Assembly (NCBI GenBank): GCA_014762625.1
Contig: JABURQ010000035.1
Location: 1 to 64,000, forward strand
DNA from: Planctomycetaceae bacterium
GTDB lineage: Bacteria > Planctomycetota > Planctomycetia > Planctomycetales > Planctomycetaceae
Reading direction: 5' to 3'
DNA length: 64,000 nucleotides
The position numbers were made by a program, and so were the translations under genes. Below the pieces are notes generated by a model that saw only the letters and a program-made list of their open reading frames with translations, did no database searches and was not told the origin of the DNA. Below, piece after piece: positions 18,613 to 28,550 of this stretch; positions within the stretch are counted from its first letter, which is position 1; each line of letters starts with the position of its first letter.

Positions 18613-20091
18613 TCACGCGATCAGATCGTGAATGACATGACCGTGAACGTCGGTCAGTCGGCGGTCGATACCGTTGTTGCGAACGGTCAGCCTTTCGTGT
18701 TCGATACCGAGCAGATGCAGCATCGTGGCGTGAATGTCGTAAACCTGAGTCGGACGATCGCGATCGAGCGGTTTATAACCCCACTGGTCGCTCGGCCCGT
18801 AGGTCACTCCTCCCTTAATACCTCCGCCGCAGAGCCAGTTGGTGAAGCAGTACGGATTGTGATCGCGTCCTTTGGATCCTTGTGTGGAAGGCATACGTCC
18901 GAATTCGGTCGTCCAGAGGATGATTGTATCGTCGAGCAGTCCGCGTTGTTTCAGATCGCGAATCAGAGCCGACGCCCCCACCGCCATCCCTTTCGCCAAC
19001 GGCCCGTGATCGCGTTGGATATCTTCGTGCGAGTCCCAGTTACGTCGCGGAAAACCGTTATCGTTCCCCGACCAGATTTGAACGAAACGGACGCCCCGTT
19101 CAATCAGGCGACGGGCGACAAGACATTTCCGACCGAAGTAAACCGTCTCTTCGCGCGAATTGATGCTGTTACTGAAGGAAGTCGGCACATCGTCGAGGCC
19201 GTACATTTTGAGCGTCGCCTCGGTCTCGCCGCTGATGTCGAGTGCTTCGGGGGCTGCTAACTGCATGCGAGCCGCCAGTTCGTAACTTTGAATACGGGCG
19301 TCGAGTCGGGAGTCGCCGTTCCTCTGTTTGGCGTGTTGGCGATTGAATTGTCCGAGCAGGTCGAGCGTCTGTTTTTCGCTCCGGGAAGTGATTCCGGTGT
19401 TCTCCGGCGGGAAGAGATCGGCGATCGGATTCTCCCGTCCGGGAAAAATGGCCGTCCCCTGGTGTGAAGCAGGGAGAAACGCCGCCGACCAGTTTTTCGG
19501 TCCGTTGGAAGCGTAACCGCGTTGATCGGGTAAGACGACGAACGTGGGCAGGTTTTCGTTCATACTCCCGAGACCGTAACTGACCCAGCAACCCGCGCCG
19601 GGAAATCCGGGCGTCTGAAAACCGGTTGCCTGCAAGTAGGTCGCCGCGCTATGAACCCCGGTCTTTCCGACGAGATTGTGAACGAACGCCATGTCGTCGA
19701 CGACCGGCCCAAAATCGTTCACCACATCGCTGAGATACTTTCCCGACTCTCCGTAAGGCTGGAATTTGAAGGGAGATTTCATCCACGGGCCGAGGCCGTT
19801 CTGAAATGCCTCAACGTGCTCGCCGAAATCCGACGGCTCGCCGTGGTGCTTTTCCAACATCGGCTTGTGATCGAACAAATCGATGTGGCTGGCCGCTCCC
19901 GCCATGAAGAGCTGAATCACACGTTTGGCTTTGGGGGGATGATGCGGCTGTTTCAGGACCCCGCCGTGACCGATATTACCGGTGTCCGCGGCGAGTAAAC
20001 CCTGTTCCTGAAGCATGGCGACCAGCGCGATACCGCCCAGCCCACCGCCGGACTGCCAGAGAAAATTTCGACGAGAAAGCAAATCAAACAT
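18613..20091 (-). CDS. DUF1501 protein, Tat-exported
   Basis: A 492-residue protein with a twin-arginine signal (SRRNFL at residues 6-11, then a hydrophobic run). It has the conserved DUF1501 blocks: MAGAASHIDLFDHKP, GSKGRDHNPYCFTNWLCGGG and the C-terminal RRLTDVHGHVI. DUF1501 proteins are sulfatase/alkaline-phosphatase-like and very numerous in planctomycetes; their substrates are unknown. Usually they are paired with a PSD1 protein, but this one stands alone. It is convergent with fhcA. Confidence 0.9.
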   Translation of the reverse strand: MFDLLSRRNFLWQSGGGLGGIALVAMLQEQGLLAADTGNIGHGGVLKQPHHPPKAKRVIQLFMAGAASHIDLFDHKPMLEKHHGEPSDFGEHVEAFQNGLGPWMKSPFKFQPYGESGKYLSDVVNDFGPVVDDMAFVHNLVGKTGVHSAATYLQATGFQTPGFPGAGCWVSYGLGSMNENLPTFVVLPDQRGYASNGPKNWSAAFLPASHQGTAIFPGRENPIADLFPPENTGITSRSEKQTLDLLGQFNRQHAKQRNGDSRLDARIQSYELAARMQLAAPEALDISGETEATLKMYGLDDVPTSFSNSINSREETVYFGRKCLVARRLIERGVRFVQIWSGNDNGFPRRNWDSHEDIQRDHGPLAKGMAVGASALIRDLKQRGLLDDTIILWTTEFGRMPSTQGSKGRDHNPYCFTNWLCGGGIKGGVTYGPSDQWGYKPLDRDRPTQVYDIHATMLHLLGIEHERLTVRNNGIDRRLTDVHGHVIHDLIA

Positions 20092-20190
20092 GAGCCAACG
20101 GTCTTCAGAAACAGGGGATGGTCTTCACTCAGTTTAACACATCGGGAGATTCTCCGGCGAGAAAATTCCGATACTGGCATTTGCAGACCA

Positions 20191-21618
20191 TCACCCGAAC
20201 TGGATCCCGCCCGACGAGATTTGCCGATTGATTCGATTGGCGGCATATAAACCGTGCAAGATAAATTCCCCCACCGCCACTAGCAGTTCGTCTTTCTCAG
20301 GACTCTGGAAGATCTCCGGTTCCAATTCCTCAGCAACCGTTTCGAGCTGTTGCCGGAACTGGGGAATCTGCTCGAAAGATGACAACGCTTCTGACGTCGA
20401 TTGTCGATCGCTCAAATCGAGAGTGTTCCCTGTGTCGAGATATTCGACGACATTGCGGAATTGCTTGGGGCTCAGGCTGGCTCCGAAAATGACGCTGATT
20501 GCTTCATCCATGATCCGCCGCACCAGTTCGTCCTCTTCGCCCGGCTCCTCGCTCATCGTCAGTTCCATCTTCCCTCGCGCGCTGGAGGTAAGATAGGAAA
20601 GGTCGGCGGGACGAGCAACGGTGGCCGATTGTCCCTGCACGGCCGCCCGACGCTCTCCGTTCGAGAGCATGTTTTCATAGTTCGCAATCGACATACGCAC
20701 GCTGACGCCGGAGGCCTGATTGACGTGTGGCGAAGTCCGCGCGAGGCGGGCAATTTCTTCGACAATTTCCTGCATGAATTTCGGCACGCGTACGTCGATT
20801 TCCGCATCGCGATCGGTCCACGCATTGTCCTGGGTGATCTGTATCCCGAGTTCCCGAGTGAGCGGGTAATGGGTCCGCACCACGGAACCGATCCGGTCCT
20901 TGAGAGGCGTGACGATACGTCCCCGGTTGGTGTAATCTTCAGGGTTGGCACTGAAGACCAGGCAAAGGTCGAGTTCCAGGCGAATCGGAAATCCGCGAAT
21001 CTGGATGTCACGCTCTTCGAGTACGTTGAAGAGACCGACCTGAATCTTGGGACTGAGGTCGGGAAGTTCGTTCATGCAGAAAATGCCCCGATGACTACGG
21101 GGGATCAAGCCGAAATGCATCACGTCCTCGCTCGCCAGATGGCGACCTTCCGCGTGCTTGATCAGATCGACTTCCCCGATGAGGTCGGCGATCGTCACAT
21201 CAGGAGTCGCAAGTTTTTCATAATAACGGTCGTCCCGTCCGACCCAGTCGATCGGTGTGTCGTCACCTTTGTCGACGATCAGGTCGCGACCGTATTTGGA
21301 AAGCGGATTCAGAGGGTCGTCGTGAATCTCCGAACCGGCCACAACGGGCATCCATTCGTCCAGAAGATTCACGAGCTGCCGAAGCATGCGCGTTTTTCCC
21401 TGTCCTCGCAGACCGAGAAACAACATATCGTGTTGTGACAAAATCCCGTTGTAGACCTGGGGGAGTACGGTTTCTTCGTAACCGAGGATGCCGGTAAACG
21501 GCGTTTTGCCCTCGCGCAGAAATTGCAGCAGATTGGTCCGCATCTCTTGTTTGACGGTACGAGACTGATATCCCGATTCTTTTAATTCTCGAAGCGTCTG
21601 GGGGCGGTCGGCTGTCAT
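20191..21618 (-). CDS. MoxR/magnesium-chelatase-like AAA+ ATPase
   Basis: A 475-residue cytoplasmic protein. The AAA+ core contains Walker A GLRGQGKTR (about 69-77), a Walker B-like GIFCMNELPDL near 185, sensor LVFSANPEDYTNRGR near 230, and LKDRIGS. This is the magnesium-chelatase ChlI/MoxR fold. Such ATPases usually remodel or load metal into a partner that carries a VWA domain, but no VWA gene is next to it here. The C-terminal region (350-475) is acidic and helical. Planctomycete copies are often labelled sigma-54 interacting, but no GAFTGA loop is present. Confidence 0.8.
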   Translation of the reverse strand: MTADRPQTLRELKESGYQSRTVKQEMRTNLLQFLREGKTPFTGILGYEETVLPQVYNGILSQHDMLFLGLRGQGKTRMLRQLVNLLDEWMPVVAGSEIHDDPLNPLSKYGRDLIVDKGDDTPIDWVGRDDRYYEKLATPDVTIADLIGEVDLIKHAEGRHLASEDVMHFGLIPRSHRGIFCMNELPDLSPKIQVGLFNVLEERDIQIRGFPIRLELDLCLVFSANPEDYTNRGRIVTPLKDRIGSVVRTHYPLTRELGIQITQDNAWTDRDAEIDVRVPKFMQEIVEEIARLARTSPHVNQASGVSVRMSIANYENMLSNGERRAAVQGQSATVARPADLSYLTSSARGKMELTMSEEPGEEDELVRRIMDEAISVIFGASLSPKQFRNVVEYLDTGNTLDLSDRQSTSEALSSFEQIPQFRQQLETVAEELEPEIFQSPEKDELLVAVGEFILHGLYAANRINRQISSGGIQFG

Positions 21619-21842
21619 ATATCTGGAAACCTTTATGAATTCAGTCTTTGCGGTGAACTGTTACTGCGATTATAGGTGTCGAGGCACGAGGGTCAACGAG
21701 TGGAGAAAATGGGAACTCTGGGGGCTGCGGGAGCAGGGATTCTGCCGTTCTGTCTTTTCACCAGACGCTGTCCTGTTAGAATCTGACGATACTATTCTCT
21801 GAGTGCTCCTCTGACAAAAGTCCCGCAACGCGGTTTGATCAT

Positions 21843-22718
21843 ATGAAGAATCAGTCCTCAAGATCTCTGGCCTGCCTGTTTTCCCTTGTTGTTGCTTGGG
21901 GAATGATGGCAATGATATGGCCTTCTCCGGCAATCGCCCAATCGACCGGCCCGGTCGCGGAAGAGGGAACGGCGCTCGATGAAGCAGGACCAGTGGCCGC
22001 CGAATCGGAAGCTCCCCAAACCAACGAACAGAAACCCTCGATCCCCCGTAATCCCAAGGAAATTCTGGAAGCGCTCGGCTGGCCGTTTCTGGTTCCGTTT
22101 CTGGCGGCGTCGTTCATCTCCTTATGGTTCGGTCTCGAACGTCTCGTCGTTCTCAGACGAGGTCGCGTGATTCCGCGAGCCTTCGTCGAACGTTTCATCA
22201 AACATCTCGAACAGGGAAAACTCGAACCGCAACAGGCGCTCGACCTCTGTGAAGATAACGGTAGTCCGACGGCGGTCGTGTTTGCACACGGCGTTCGAAA
22301 ATGGGGACGTCCGAGCGTCGAGGTCGAACAAGCCATTCTGGACGGCGGCGAACGACAGGTCAGTCTGTTGCGAAAACACCTACGGGTACTCAACGGTGTG
22401 GCGACCGTGACGCCGTTGATTGGCCTGTTGGGAACCGTGATCGGAATGATCCGCTCCTTCAACGAGATCGCCGGGGCAGACGCCATGGGGAAAGCGACTC
22501 AGCTTGCCTCCGGAATCGCGCTCGCATTGTTGACTACCGCGGCGGGACTGATCATCGCGATTCCTTCGCTGATTCTGTACATGTACCTCGCCGGGAAAGT
22601 GGACTCCGTGGTGATGGATATGGACCGTCATGCCCAGCGCGTGGTGGAACTCATCTCGAGCGAAGGGCTCTCGGCGCGGGGACACGAGACCCCGACCGTC
22701 AGCAAACGCGCTTCCTGA
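21843..22718 (+). CDS. MotA/TolQ/ExbB-type proton channel protein
   Basis: A 291-residue protein with a cleavable signal peptide (about residues 1-32, ending near AIAQS), an acidic linker, and three membrane segments at about 77-97, 180-205 and 225-250. The ExbB/TolQ core is seen in [23 protein letters not shown] and [20 protein letters not shown]. Such proteins use the proton gradient to drive energy-coupled transport or envelope work with an ExbD/TolR partner. No ExbD gene follows; the next gene encodes an unrelated secreted protein. Confidence 0.88.
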   Translation: MKNQSSRSLACLFSLVVAWGMMAMIWPSPAIAQSTGPVAEEGTALDEAGPVAAESEAPQTNEQKPSIPRNPKEILEALGWPFLVPFLAASFISLWFGLERLVVLRRGRVIPRAFVERFIKHLEQGKLEPQQALDLCEDNGSPTAVVFAHGVRKWGRPSVEVEQAILDGGERQVSLLRKHLRVLNGVATVTPLIGLLGTVIGMIRSFNEIAGADAMGKATQLASGIALALLTTAAGLIIAIPSLILYMYLAGKVDSVVMDMDRHAQRVVELISSEGLSARGHETPTVSKRAS

Positions 22719-22809
22719 ATTGCTTCTCCTGAAAAAACCGATTGATTCGCGACGACTGACCAGTCAGGATGAGACCGTTCGTTCCATCCCGCAGAAGCTG
22801 GAGTTCGTT

Positions 22810-24195
22810 ATGCGATGCTTATCCGTTTGGTGGCTGCTTTGTCTGAGTGCATTCCTGTTCCCGGAATCTGTGATCGCGGAAGAACCGATCGAAATCGGTT
22901 CCCGCAGGGAATTGTTTGTCGATAATTTTCTGATCCAGTCCCTCGACGGCGACGCGAAGCAGGTCCTGCAGCAACCGACACCTCACGAAGTCGTATTGGT
23001 CACAGACAAACCCTGGGAAGGGAATACCTGTGCGTATTATTCGATCTTCCAGGACTGCGATCTGTACCGCATGTATTATCGCGGCAGCCATTGGGATACT
23101 GAGAAAAAAAGAGCCACTCATCCCGAAGTGGTTTGTTACGCGGAGAGCCGTGACGGCATCCACTGGACCAAACCGGAATTGGGGCTCGTCGAATTCGACG
23201 GTTCCAAAGCCAACAACATCGTCTTCAACGGTATCGGCAGTCATTGCTTCACACCGTTCATTGATACGAACCCCGATTGTCCCCCCGCCGCCCGCTACAA
23301 AGCGATCGGACGCGGTCGTCCTACGGCCAAAAAAGGTCTGTACGTATTCCAGTCGGCAGACGGTCTGCACTGGTCGTTGATGCACGACGAGCCGGTCATC
23401 ACGCAGGGAGCCTTCGATTCCCAGAATCTGGCGTTCTGGGACCCGATCATCAAAAAGTATCGTTGTTACTATCGCGATTTCCGCAAGGTGCGCGATATCA
23501 AGTGGTGTGTCTCGGATGATTTCATTCACTGGAGCGAACCTGCCTTTCTCACTTATCCCGATCAACCTCTCGAACACCTCTATACCAACGCCATTCGGAA
23601 CGATCCGCGAGCCCCCCATATTCTGATCGGATTTCCGACACGCTATTTGCCGAATGAAGGTCAACGCGTCGAACCGACCTTCATGAGCAGCCGTGACGGC
23701 CACACTTTCCATCGCTGGCTCAAGCCGGTGATCCCTGAGTCGGCCCCGAAAGACCGCTCGGGAAATCGCAGCAACTACATGACCTGGGGCTTGCTGGAGC
23801 TTCCCAGTAAACCGAACGAATATTCGGTCTACGCGACCGAAGCCTACTACACCGGCCCCGACAGTCGCGTCCGTCGCTTCACTTATCGCAAAGACGGTTA
23901 TGTCGCCGTAACGGGAGAGCAGAAAGGCAGCCTGCTCACCAAGCCGATCGTTTATCAGGGAGACAAACTCTCGGTGAACGCGAAAGTCGCCGACGGCGGA
24001 CGTCTCATGGTGGAACTACTGACGTCCGACGGTCCGGTCTGGGTCTCCGATCCGGTGACGGGGGACTCCATCGATCACCAGATCACCTGGCCCGCGAAAA
24101 GCCCACTCGCCAAGCAGGCGGGAAAACCGGTTCAGATTCGCTTTCATCTGAAAAACGCGGAACTGTATTCGTTCCAGTTTCAGAAAGACGAATAG
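22810..24195 (+). CDS. Secreted glycosyl-hydrolase-like beta-propeller protein
   Basis: A 461-residue protein from the ATG at 22810, which has GGAG 8 bp upstream; the longer frame overlaps the ExbB gene. An N-terminal signal peptide ends near VIAEEP. Repeated blade-like strands (SRDGIHW, SADGLHW, SDDFIHW, SRDGHTF at about 95-300) point to a five-bladed propeller as in GH32/GH43 enzymes, and the start SRRELFVDNFLI is common among planctomycete members. The catalytic residues cannot be named by eye, so an active glycosidase is not certain. Confidence 0.7.
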   Translation: MRCLSVWWLLCLSAFLFPESVIAEEPIEIGSRRELFVDNFLIQSLDGDAKQVLQQPTPHEVVLVTDKPWEGNTCAYYSIFQDCDLYRMYYRGSHWDTEKKRATHPEVVCYAESRDGIHWTKPELGLVEFDGSKANNIVFNGIGSHCFTPFIDTNPDCPPAARYKAIGRGRPTAKKGLYVFQSADGLHWSLMHDEPVITQGAFDSQNLAFWDPIIKKYRCYYRDFRKVRDIKWCVSDDFIHWSEPAFLTYPDQPLEHLYTNAIRNDPRAPHILIGFPTRYLPNEGQRVEPTFMSSRDGHTFHRWLKPVIPESAPKDRSGNRSNYMTWGLLELPSKPNEYSVYATEAYYTGPDSRVRRFTYRKDGYVAVTGEQKGSLLTKPIVYQGDKLSVNAKVADGGRLMVELLTSDGPVWVSDPVTGDSIDHQITWPAKSPLAKQAGKPVQIRFHLKNAELYSFQFQKDE

Positions 24196-24205
24196 CGCAA
24201 ACAGA

Positions 24206-24236
24206 GAGGGGAGCGTGCCTCATGCACGTCCCCCTC
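24206..24236. terminator. Hairpin between convergent genes
   Basis: GAGGGGAGCGTGC and GCACGTCCCCCTC pair with one bulge around a 5-base loop. It lies between the stop codons of the propeller gene (24195) and the convergent DUF1501 gene (24270). A T-run is lacking on both strands, so termination efficiency is uncertain. Confidence 0.55.
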
Positions 24237-24269
24237 AGGACACGTCTTCATTGTCTGTTGGCCGTCGCG

Positions 24270-25646
24270 TTACGCGATCACCTCATCGATTACGCGACCG
24301 TGAACGTCGGTCAGGCGGAAGTCACGCCCCGCATAGCGATAGGTGAGCTGGGTGTGGTCGAGCCCCATCAGGTGCAAGATCGTCGCATGGAGATCGTGCG
24401 TGTGGGTTCGTCCTTCGACGGCGGCATAGCCGAGTTCATCGGTGGCACCGTATTGAGTTCCCCCTTTGACGCCGCCGCCAGCCATCCACATCGTGTAGCC
24501 GTTGGCGTTGTGATCGCGTCCATCCAAATCCTTGCGGGCGGTATCGGGGGTCCGTCCGAATTCTCCGCCCCACAAAACCAAAGTATCTTTCAGTAAACCC
24601 CGTTGCTTCAAATCGGTCAGCAACGCTCCGATTCCCTGGTCGGTGGCGGCGGCGCGTGCTGCGTGGCCTTTCTTCAAACCGCCGTGCTGGTCCCAGAATT
24701 CGTCGCAAAGTTCGACATAGCGGACGCCCGACTCCACCATGCGGCGGGCCAGTAGACACTGACGCCCGAAATTGTCGCTCGGCTTCTTGTCTCCGATGCC
24801 GTACATTTCCAGGGTCGATTGCGTCTCCTGAGACAAATCCATCACCTCAGGCAGCTCCGATTGCATCCGAAACGCCAGCTCGTACGATTCAATCACACCG
24901 TCAATCTGGGAATCGGCGGGATCCTGCTGGGCAACCCGTTCGTTGAGCGACTGCACCAGATCGAGTTGCTTGCGTTGCAGGTTCGCCGACAATCGCGGAT
25001 TGGCGATGTTCCCGATTCGAGCGTTTTTCACCGGTGTTTTGATATCACCGACCGCCGTCCCCTGATAAACAGCCGGCAGAAACGCCGAGCCGTAATTTTT
25101 CGTCCCGCCGTTAATGAGCGGGGGAGAGATGCTGATAAAGCCGGGAAGGTTCTGATTCTCGGTTCCAAGGCCGTACATCATCCAGGCGCCCATCGAGGGA
25201 CGTGTAAAGGCGAAACTTCCCGTGTGCAGATACAACATCGCGGGGGTATGGTTGGCGATATCGGTATGCATTCCGGAGAGGACACAAAGATCGTCGGCGT
25301 GCTGGGCCTGATGTTTCACCAGATCGGACACCCACAGACCGCTTTCGCCGCGTTGACTCCAGTTCCACCGCGTTCCGACGAGTTTCCGTTTTTTGGATTT
25401 CGCCGGTTGGCCGTCCATCGAATTCAATTTCGGCTTGTACTCGAAGGTCTCCATGTGAGACGGACCGCCTCGCATGTGCAAGAAGATGAAGTTTTTCGCC
25501 TTCGGCTCGTGATGCGGCGACTTCGGAGCCAGCGGACTGCGATAGTCGGCTTGCGCCTGTTGCGCGCAGAGATCGGCGAAGGCCAGGTAACCCAAGCCAC
25601 AAGTCGTCGCTTTCAAGGCGTCGCGTCGTGAAATAGGAAATGTCAT
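24270..25646 (-). CDS. DUF1501 protein, Tat-exported
   Basis: A 458-residue protein with a Tat signal (SRRDAL at 6-11). The DUF1501 blocks are MRGGPSHMETFEYKPK, WGGEFGRTPD, GRDHNANGYTMWMAGGG and the C-terminal DFRLTDVHGRV. It follows a PSD1 gene on the same strand 58 bp downstream, the arrangement seen throughout planctomycetes. The two products are thought to work together in degrading or modifying sulfated polymers, but this is inference from co-occurrence. Confidence 0.92.
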   Translation of the reverse strand: MTFPISRRDALKATTCGLGYLAFADLCAQQAQADYRSPLAPKSPHHEPKAKNFIFLHMRGGPSHMETFEYKPKLNSMDGQPAKSKKRKLVGTRWNWSQRGESGLWVSDLVKHQAQHADDLCVLSGMHTDIANHTPAMLYLHTGSFAFTRPSMGAWMMYGLGTENQNLPGFISISPPLINGGTKNYGSAFLPAVYQGTAVGDIKTPVKNARIGNIANPRLSANLQRKQLDLVQSLNERVAQQDPADSQIDGVIESYELAFRMQSELPEVMDLSQETQSTLEMYGIGDKKPSDNFGRQCLLARRMVESGVRYVELCDEFWDQHGGLKKGHAARAAATDQGIGALLTDLKQRGLLKDTLVLWGGEFGRTPDTARKDLDGRDHNANGYTMWMAGGGVKGGTQYGATDELGYAAVEGRTHTHDLHATILHLMGLDHTQLTYRYAGRDFRLTDVHGRVIDEVIA

Positions 25647-25689
25647 ATCAGAACCTCTTGAAGGTTTGTGCTTCCAGGTTGTGTTGTTG

Positions 25690-25708
25690 TTTTCAACGGG
25701 CTATTTAG
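25690..25708 (+). repeat. Possible end remnant of the dispersed repeat
   Basis: TTTTCAACGGGCTATTTAG matches the right end of the repeat family (TTTTTCAACGGGCTGTTA) with two changes, and it overlaps the stop codon of the PSD1 gene at 25705. Only about 19 bp match and no left end is seen nearby, so it could be chance. Confidence 0.45.
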
Positions 25709-28296
25709 GGGAGGAATCGAAATTCGGCACTCGCAAACAAGGCTTGCACCAGCGACGACCAGGCCGCTTGTTCCGCCGACTGTTTCTCATCATCGTTCTT
25801 TGCCATTTGCGGCTGTAAATCGGCAATAAACTCACGGGCCACCTGCACCTCATCGGGTGTGGGACTCCGCGTGAAACAGAGTCGATACACGAGTTCGATC
25901 CGTTCGTCGTTGTTGCTGGAGGCCGCGATTAACCGCGTCGCGGTGGCGTCCGACTGTTCGAGGACGAACGGACTGTTCATCAAAAACAGCGATTGTGAGG
26001 GAACGTTCGTCGTATCCCGGTCTCCCTGAGGGTTCGACGGTTCCGGAAGATCGAACAGTTTCAGAAACTCCGGAACGATGCCCCGTAAGATCGGAAGATA
26101 GACCGAACGATGCGGGAACGGCTCGGTCAGATATTCGGTTTTGATGCCGCGTCCCACTTCACCTTCTCCCACTTTGGTCACGAGAGAGGCTTCCGGACGA
26201 TTGAGATCGAGCTGACCGCTGACAGCGAGAATTGCATCGCGGAACGGTTCCGCTTCCAAACGACGACGACTCATTCGCCACAAGTACGTGTTTGCCGGAT
26301 CGATGGTGTCATTCTGTGCGTGGTAATCGGACGAGAGCTGATAAGTTCGAGTCAGAACCAGTTCGCGGATCAGACTCTTCAGCGACCACTTGTGATGATG
26401 GACGAAGCGATGCGCGAGGTAATCGAGCAGTTCGGGATGTGACGGAGGCAAACCGTTCACGCCAAAATTATCGACGGTCTCGACAATTCCTTTCCCAAAC
26501 AGATGCTGCCACACGCGGTTCACCGCCACTCTCGGCGTCAGCGGATGATCGGGTTGGGTAATCCATTGGGCCAGTTCTCGGCGTCCGCTTTCCTGATCGG
26601 TGATTTCGGGGACGTTTTCGACCGAGACGCAGGAGAGAAATCCGCGCGGCACGATCTCTCCCGCTTTATTCTTCTCACCTCGAATCTGGATCGGATAGTC
26701 CATGATTTTCTTATCGTCTTGGACGGCCAGCGCAAATTCGATCTCGGGAAGTTGCTCCTGGCGCAGTTTTTTCAGTTCGGCGTTCAGTTGTTGGACTTGT
26801 TCCTGAGCGGAGACCAGTTTTTCCATCTGAGCCAGTTGCTTCTGCTCTTTCTCGTCCAGTTGCTCGCGAGGGCTGGTGGAGGCATCCTCCTCTTTGGAGG
26901 TGGACTCGATAGTCTCCAGTTTGGTTTTGATTGCGGCGAGTTGTTCTTTCCAATCCTTGGGAAGTTTTTTCGTCAGCGTTTTGATCTCTTTATTCAGATT
27001 TGTTTGTTTCTTCGTCAGTTCATTCACTTCTTTTTCGTGAGCCCGCAGTTGGGCCAGTTTCTTATCCGCATCTTTTCCCAGGGGAAGGGCATCTTTCGCT
27101 TTTTCGAGATCATCTTTCGGACGCCGCGTTCCGCCGCCGTAATAAGTTTTCGTGCTGCGGAAAATACCGACCAGACCGTAATAGTCGGCGGTGGGGATCG
27201 GGTCGAACTTGTGATCGTGGCAGCGTGCGCAACTCACGGTGAGACCCAGCATCGACTTACCGATCACATCGATCTGGTCATCGGGAATATCGAGAGCCAG
27301 ATTGCCGCCGTTGAGTGACTTCGAACCGATCGCCAGCATGCCGGTGGCGATTGACAAGCGGTCCTGCTCGGCAGGATTCTCGGCGCTAAGTAAATCTCCC
27401 GCAATCTGCTCGGTGACGAAACGATCGTACGGTATGTCAGCGTTGAAGGAATCGATCACGTAGTCTCGATAACGCCAGGCATCGGGCATCAGGACATCGC
27501 GACTGTTTCCGGTCGATTCCGCATAGCGAACCACATCGAGCCAGTGTCGTCCCCAACGCTCTCCAAATTGAGGAGAGGCCAGCATTTCATCGGTGAAATG
27601 CGCGATCGCCTGCCGGGGATCGCGGTCGTACGCTTTCAGAAACTGATCCTGCTGTTCGAGTGTCGGCGGTAAACCGACCAGATCGAACGACAACCGACGC
27701 AGTAAATCGAGCGGGTCGGCATCGGACACCGGCTCGAGTTGATGTTGCTGAAGTTTCCGGAAGACGAACTTGTCGATGTCGTGTCGGGGCCAGTTTGAGT
27801 TAACTTGCGGCGGTTGGGGATTCTGAACCGGTTGAAGCGACCAGAGTTCGGTCGTTTGTTGTGCTGGGGATTCGTCGCCGTGTTCCGCCATTTCCATTTT
27901 CCCGTCACGAGGATCGGGAGCCCCCATCTGAATCCATTTGCGAAAGTCGGCAATGATGTTCTCAGGGAGCTTCTTGTCCGGCGGCATCTCGTAAGTTTCG
28001 TATTCGAGCGCCTCGATCAGAACACTTTCGTCGGCATTTTTGGGAACGATAGCGGGGCCGGATTCGCCTCCCACGATCAACCCCTCACGCAAATCGACGC
28101 GGAGGCCACCGCCGAGTTCGTCACTTTTCTCGGAGTGACATTCGTAGCATTGCTGTACCAGAACCGGACGAATCTTCTTCTCAAAGAAATCGAGTTGAGC
28201 CTGTGATGGTTGATCTGCGTCGGAGCGCGTCGTCGCGCAGCCGATCAGAATCAACATGACCACAATTGATTGATTGAAGAAGTTTCGAGAACGCAT
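25705..28296 (-). CDS. PSD1 protein with planctomycete cytochrome C domain (DUF1549/DUF1553)
   Basis: An 863-residue exported protein with an N-terminal lipoprotein-like signal (LILIGC at about 16-21). The PSCyt1 domain has the heme motif CYECH (near 50) and a distal methionine in YEMPPDKK. DUF1549 (about 155-375) and DUF1553 (about 590-830) follow. Between them lies a Glu/Lys/Gln-rich coiled-coil region (about 395-520) that includes repeated KKLTQLRA-type heptads. It is upstream of its DUF1501 partner. It is probably a redox-linked surface protein; the substrate is unknown. The stop overlaps a repeat-like sequence. Confidence 0.9.
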   Translation of the reverse strand: MRSRNFFNQSIVVMLILIGCATTRSDADQPSQAQLDFFEKKIRPVLVQQCYECHSEKSDELGGGLRVDLREGLIVGGESGPAIVPKNADESVLIEALEYETYEMPPDKKLPENIIADFRKWIQMGAPDPRDGKMEMAEHGDESPAQQTTELWSLQPVQNPQPPQVNSNWPRHDIDKFVFRKLQQHQLEPVSDADPLDLLRRLSFDLVGLPPTLEQQDQFLKAYDRDPRQAIAHFTDEMLASPQFGERWGRHWLDVVRYAESTGNSRDVLMPDAWRYRDYVIDSFNADIPYDRFVTEQIAGDLLSAENPAEQDRLSIATGMLAIGSKSLNGGNLALDIPDDQIDVIGKSMLGLTVSCARCHDHKFDPIPTADYYGLVGIFRSTKTYYGGGTRRPKDDLEKAKDALPLGKDADKKLAQLRAHEKEVNELTKKQTNLNKEIKTLTKKLPKDWKEQLAAIKTKLETIESTSKEEDASTSPREQLDEKEQKQLAQMEKLVSAQEQVQQLNAELKKLRQEQLPEIEFALAVQDDKKIMDYPIQIRGEKNKAGEIVPRGFLSCVSVENVPEITDQESGRRELAQWITQPDHPLTPRVAVNRVWQHLFGKGIVETVDNFGVNGLPPSHPELLDYLAHRFVHHHKWSLKSLIRELVLTRTYQLSSDYHAQNDTIDPANTYLWRMSRRRLEAEPFRDAILAVSGQLDLNRPEASLVTKVGEGEVGRGIKTEYLTEPFPHRSVYLPILRGIVPEFLKLFDLPEPSNPQGDRDTTNVPSQSLFLMNSPFVLEQSDATATRLIAASSNNDERIELVYRLCFTRSPTPDEVQVAREFIADLQPQMAKNDDEKQSAEQAAWSSLVQALFASAEFRFLP

Positions 28297-28496
28297 GAGG
28301 TCTCCCGTTAATCAGGCAGGCGGGATGAGGTGGGCTTAAAAGGTGGGCAAGGCGGGATTCTCTTAAGAAGGATCGGAGAAATCTGCGCCAAACTCCATTA
28401 TAAGCGGTAAAAGTCGGGTTATGCAAGAATTGCCTAGTAGCAACAGACGTAACGTCATTTACTGCAATGACATACGACGAATGGCGCAAGAAAAAA

Positions 28497-28522
28497 CCGC
28501 CGACCTGAACATAGATCGGCGG
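28497..28522 (-). terminator. Rho-independent terminator for the lipoprotein pair
   Basis: A 7-bp GC-rich stem (CCGCCGA / TCGGCGG) followed on the minus strand by TTTTTT. It is 29 bp beyond the stop codon of the lipoprotein gene at 28551, so it ends the two-gene lipoprotein transcript. Nothing else is seen in the 254-bp gap up to the PSD1 gene. Confidence 0.85.
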
Positions 28523-28550
28523 CAGAAATTCGAATTCAGGCGGAAGATCC

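Noticed and set aside
18571-18613. Terminator between fhcA and the DUF1501 gene (CCGATTCG / CGAGTCGG)
   Set aside because: The stem has a mismatch and no T-run on either side.
20401-21438. 345-codon plus-strand frame opposite the MoxR-like gene
   Set aside because: It is a shadow of a gene with Walker motifs; no family features of its own.
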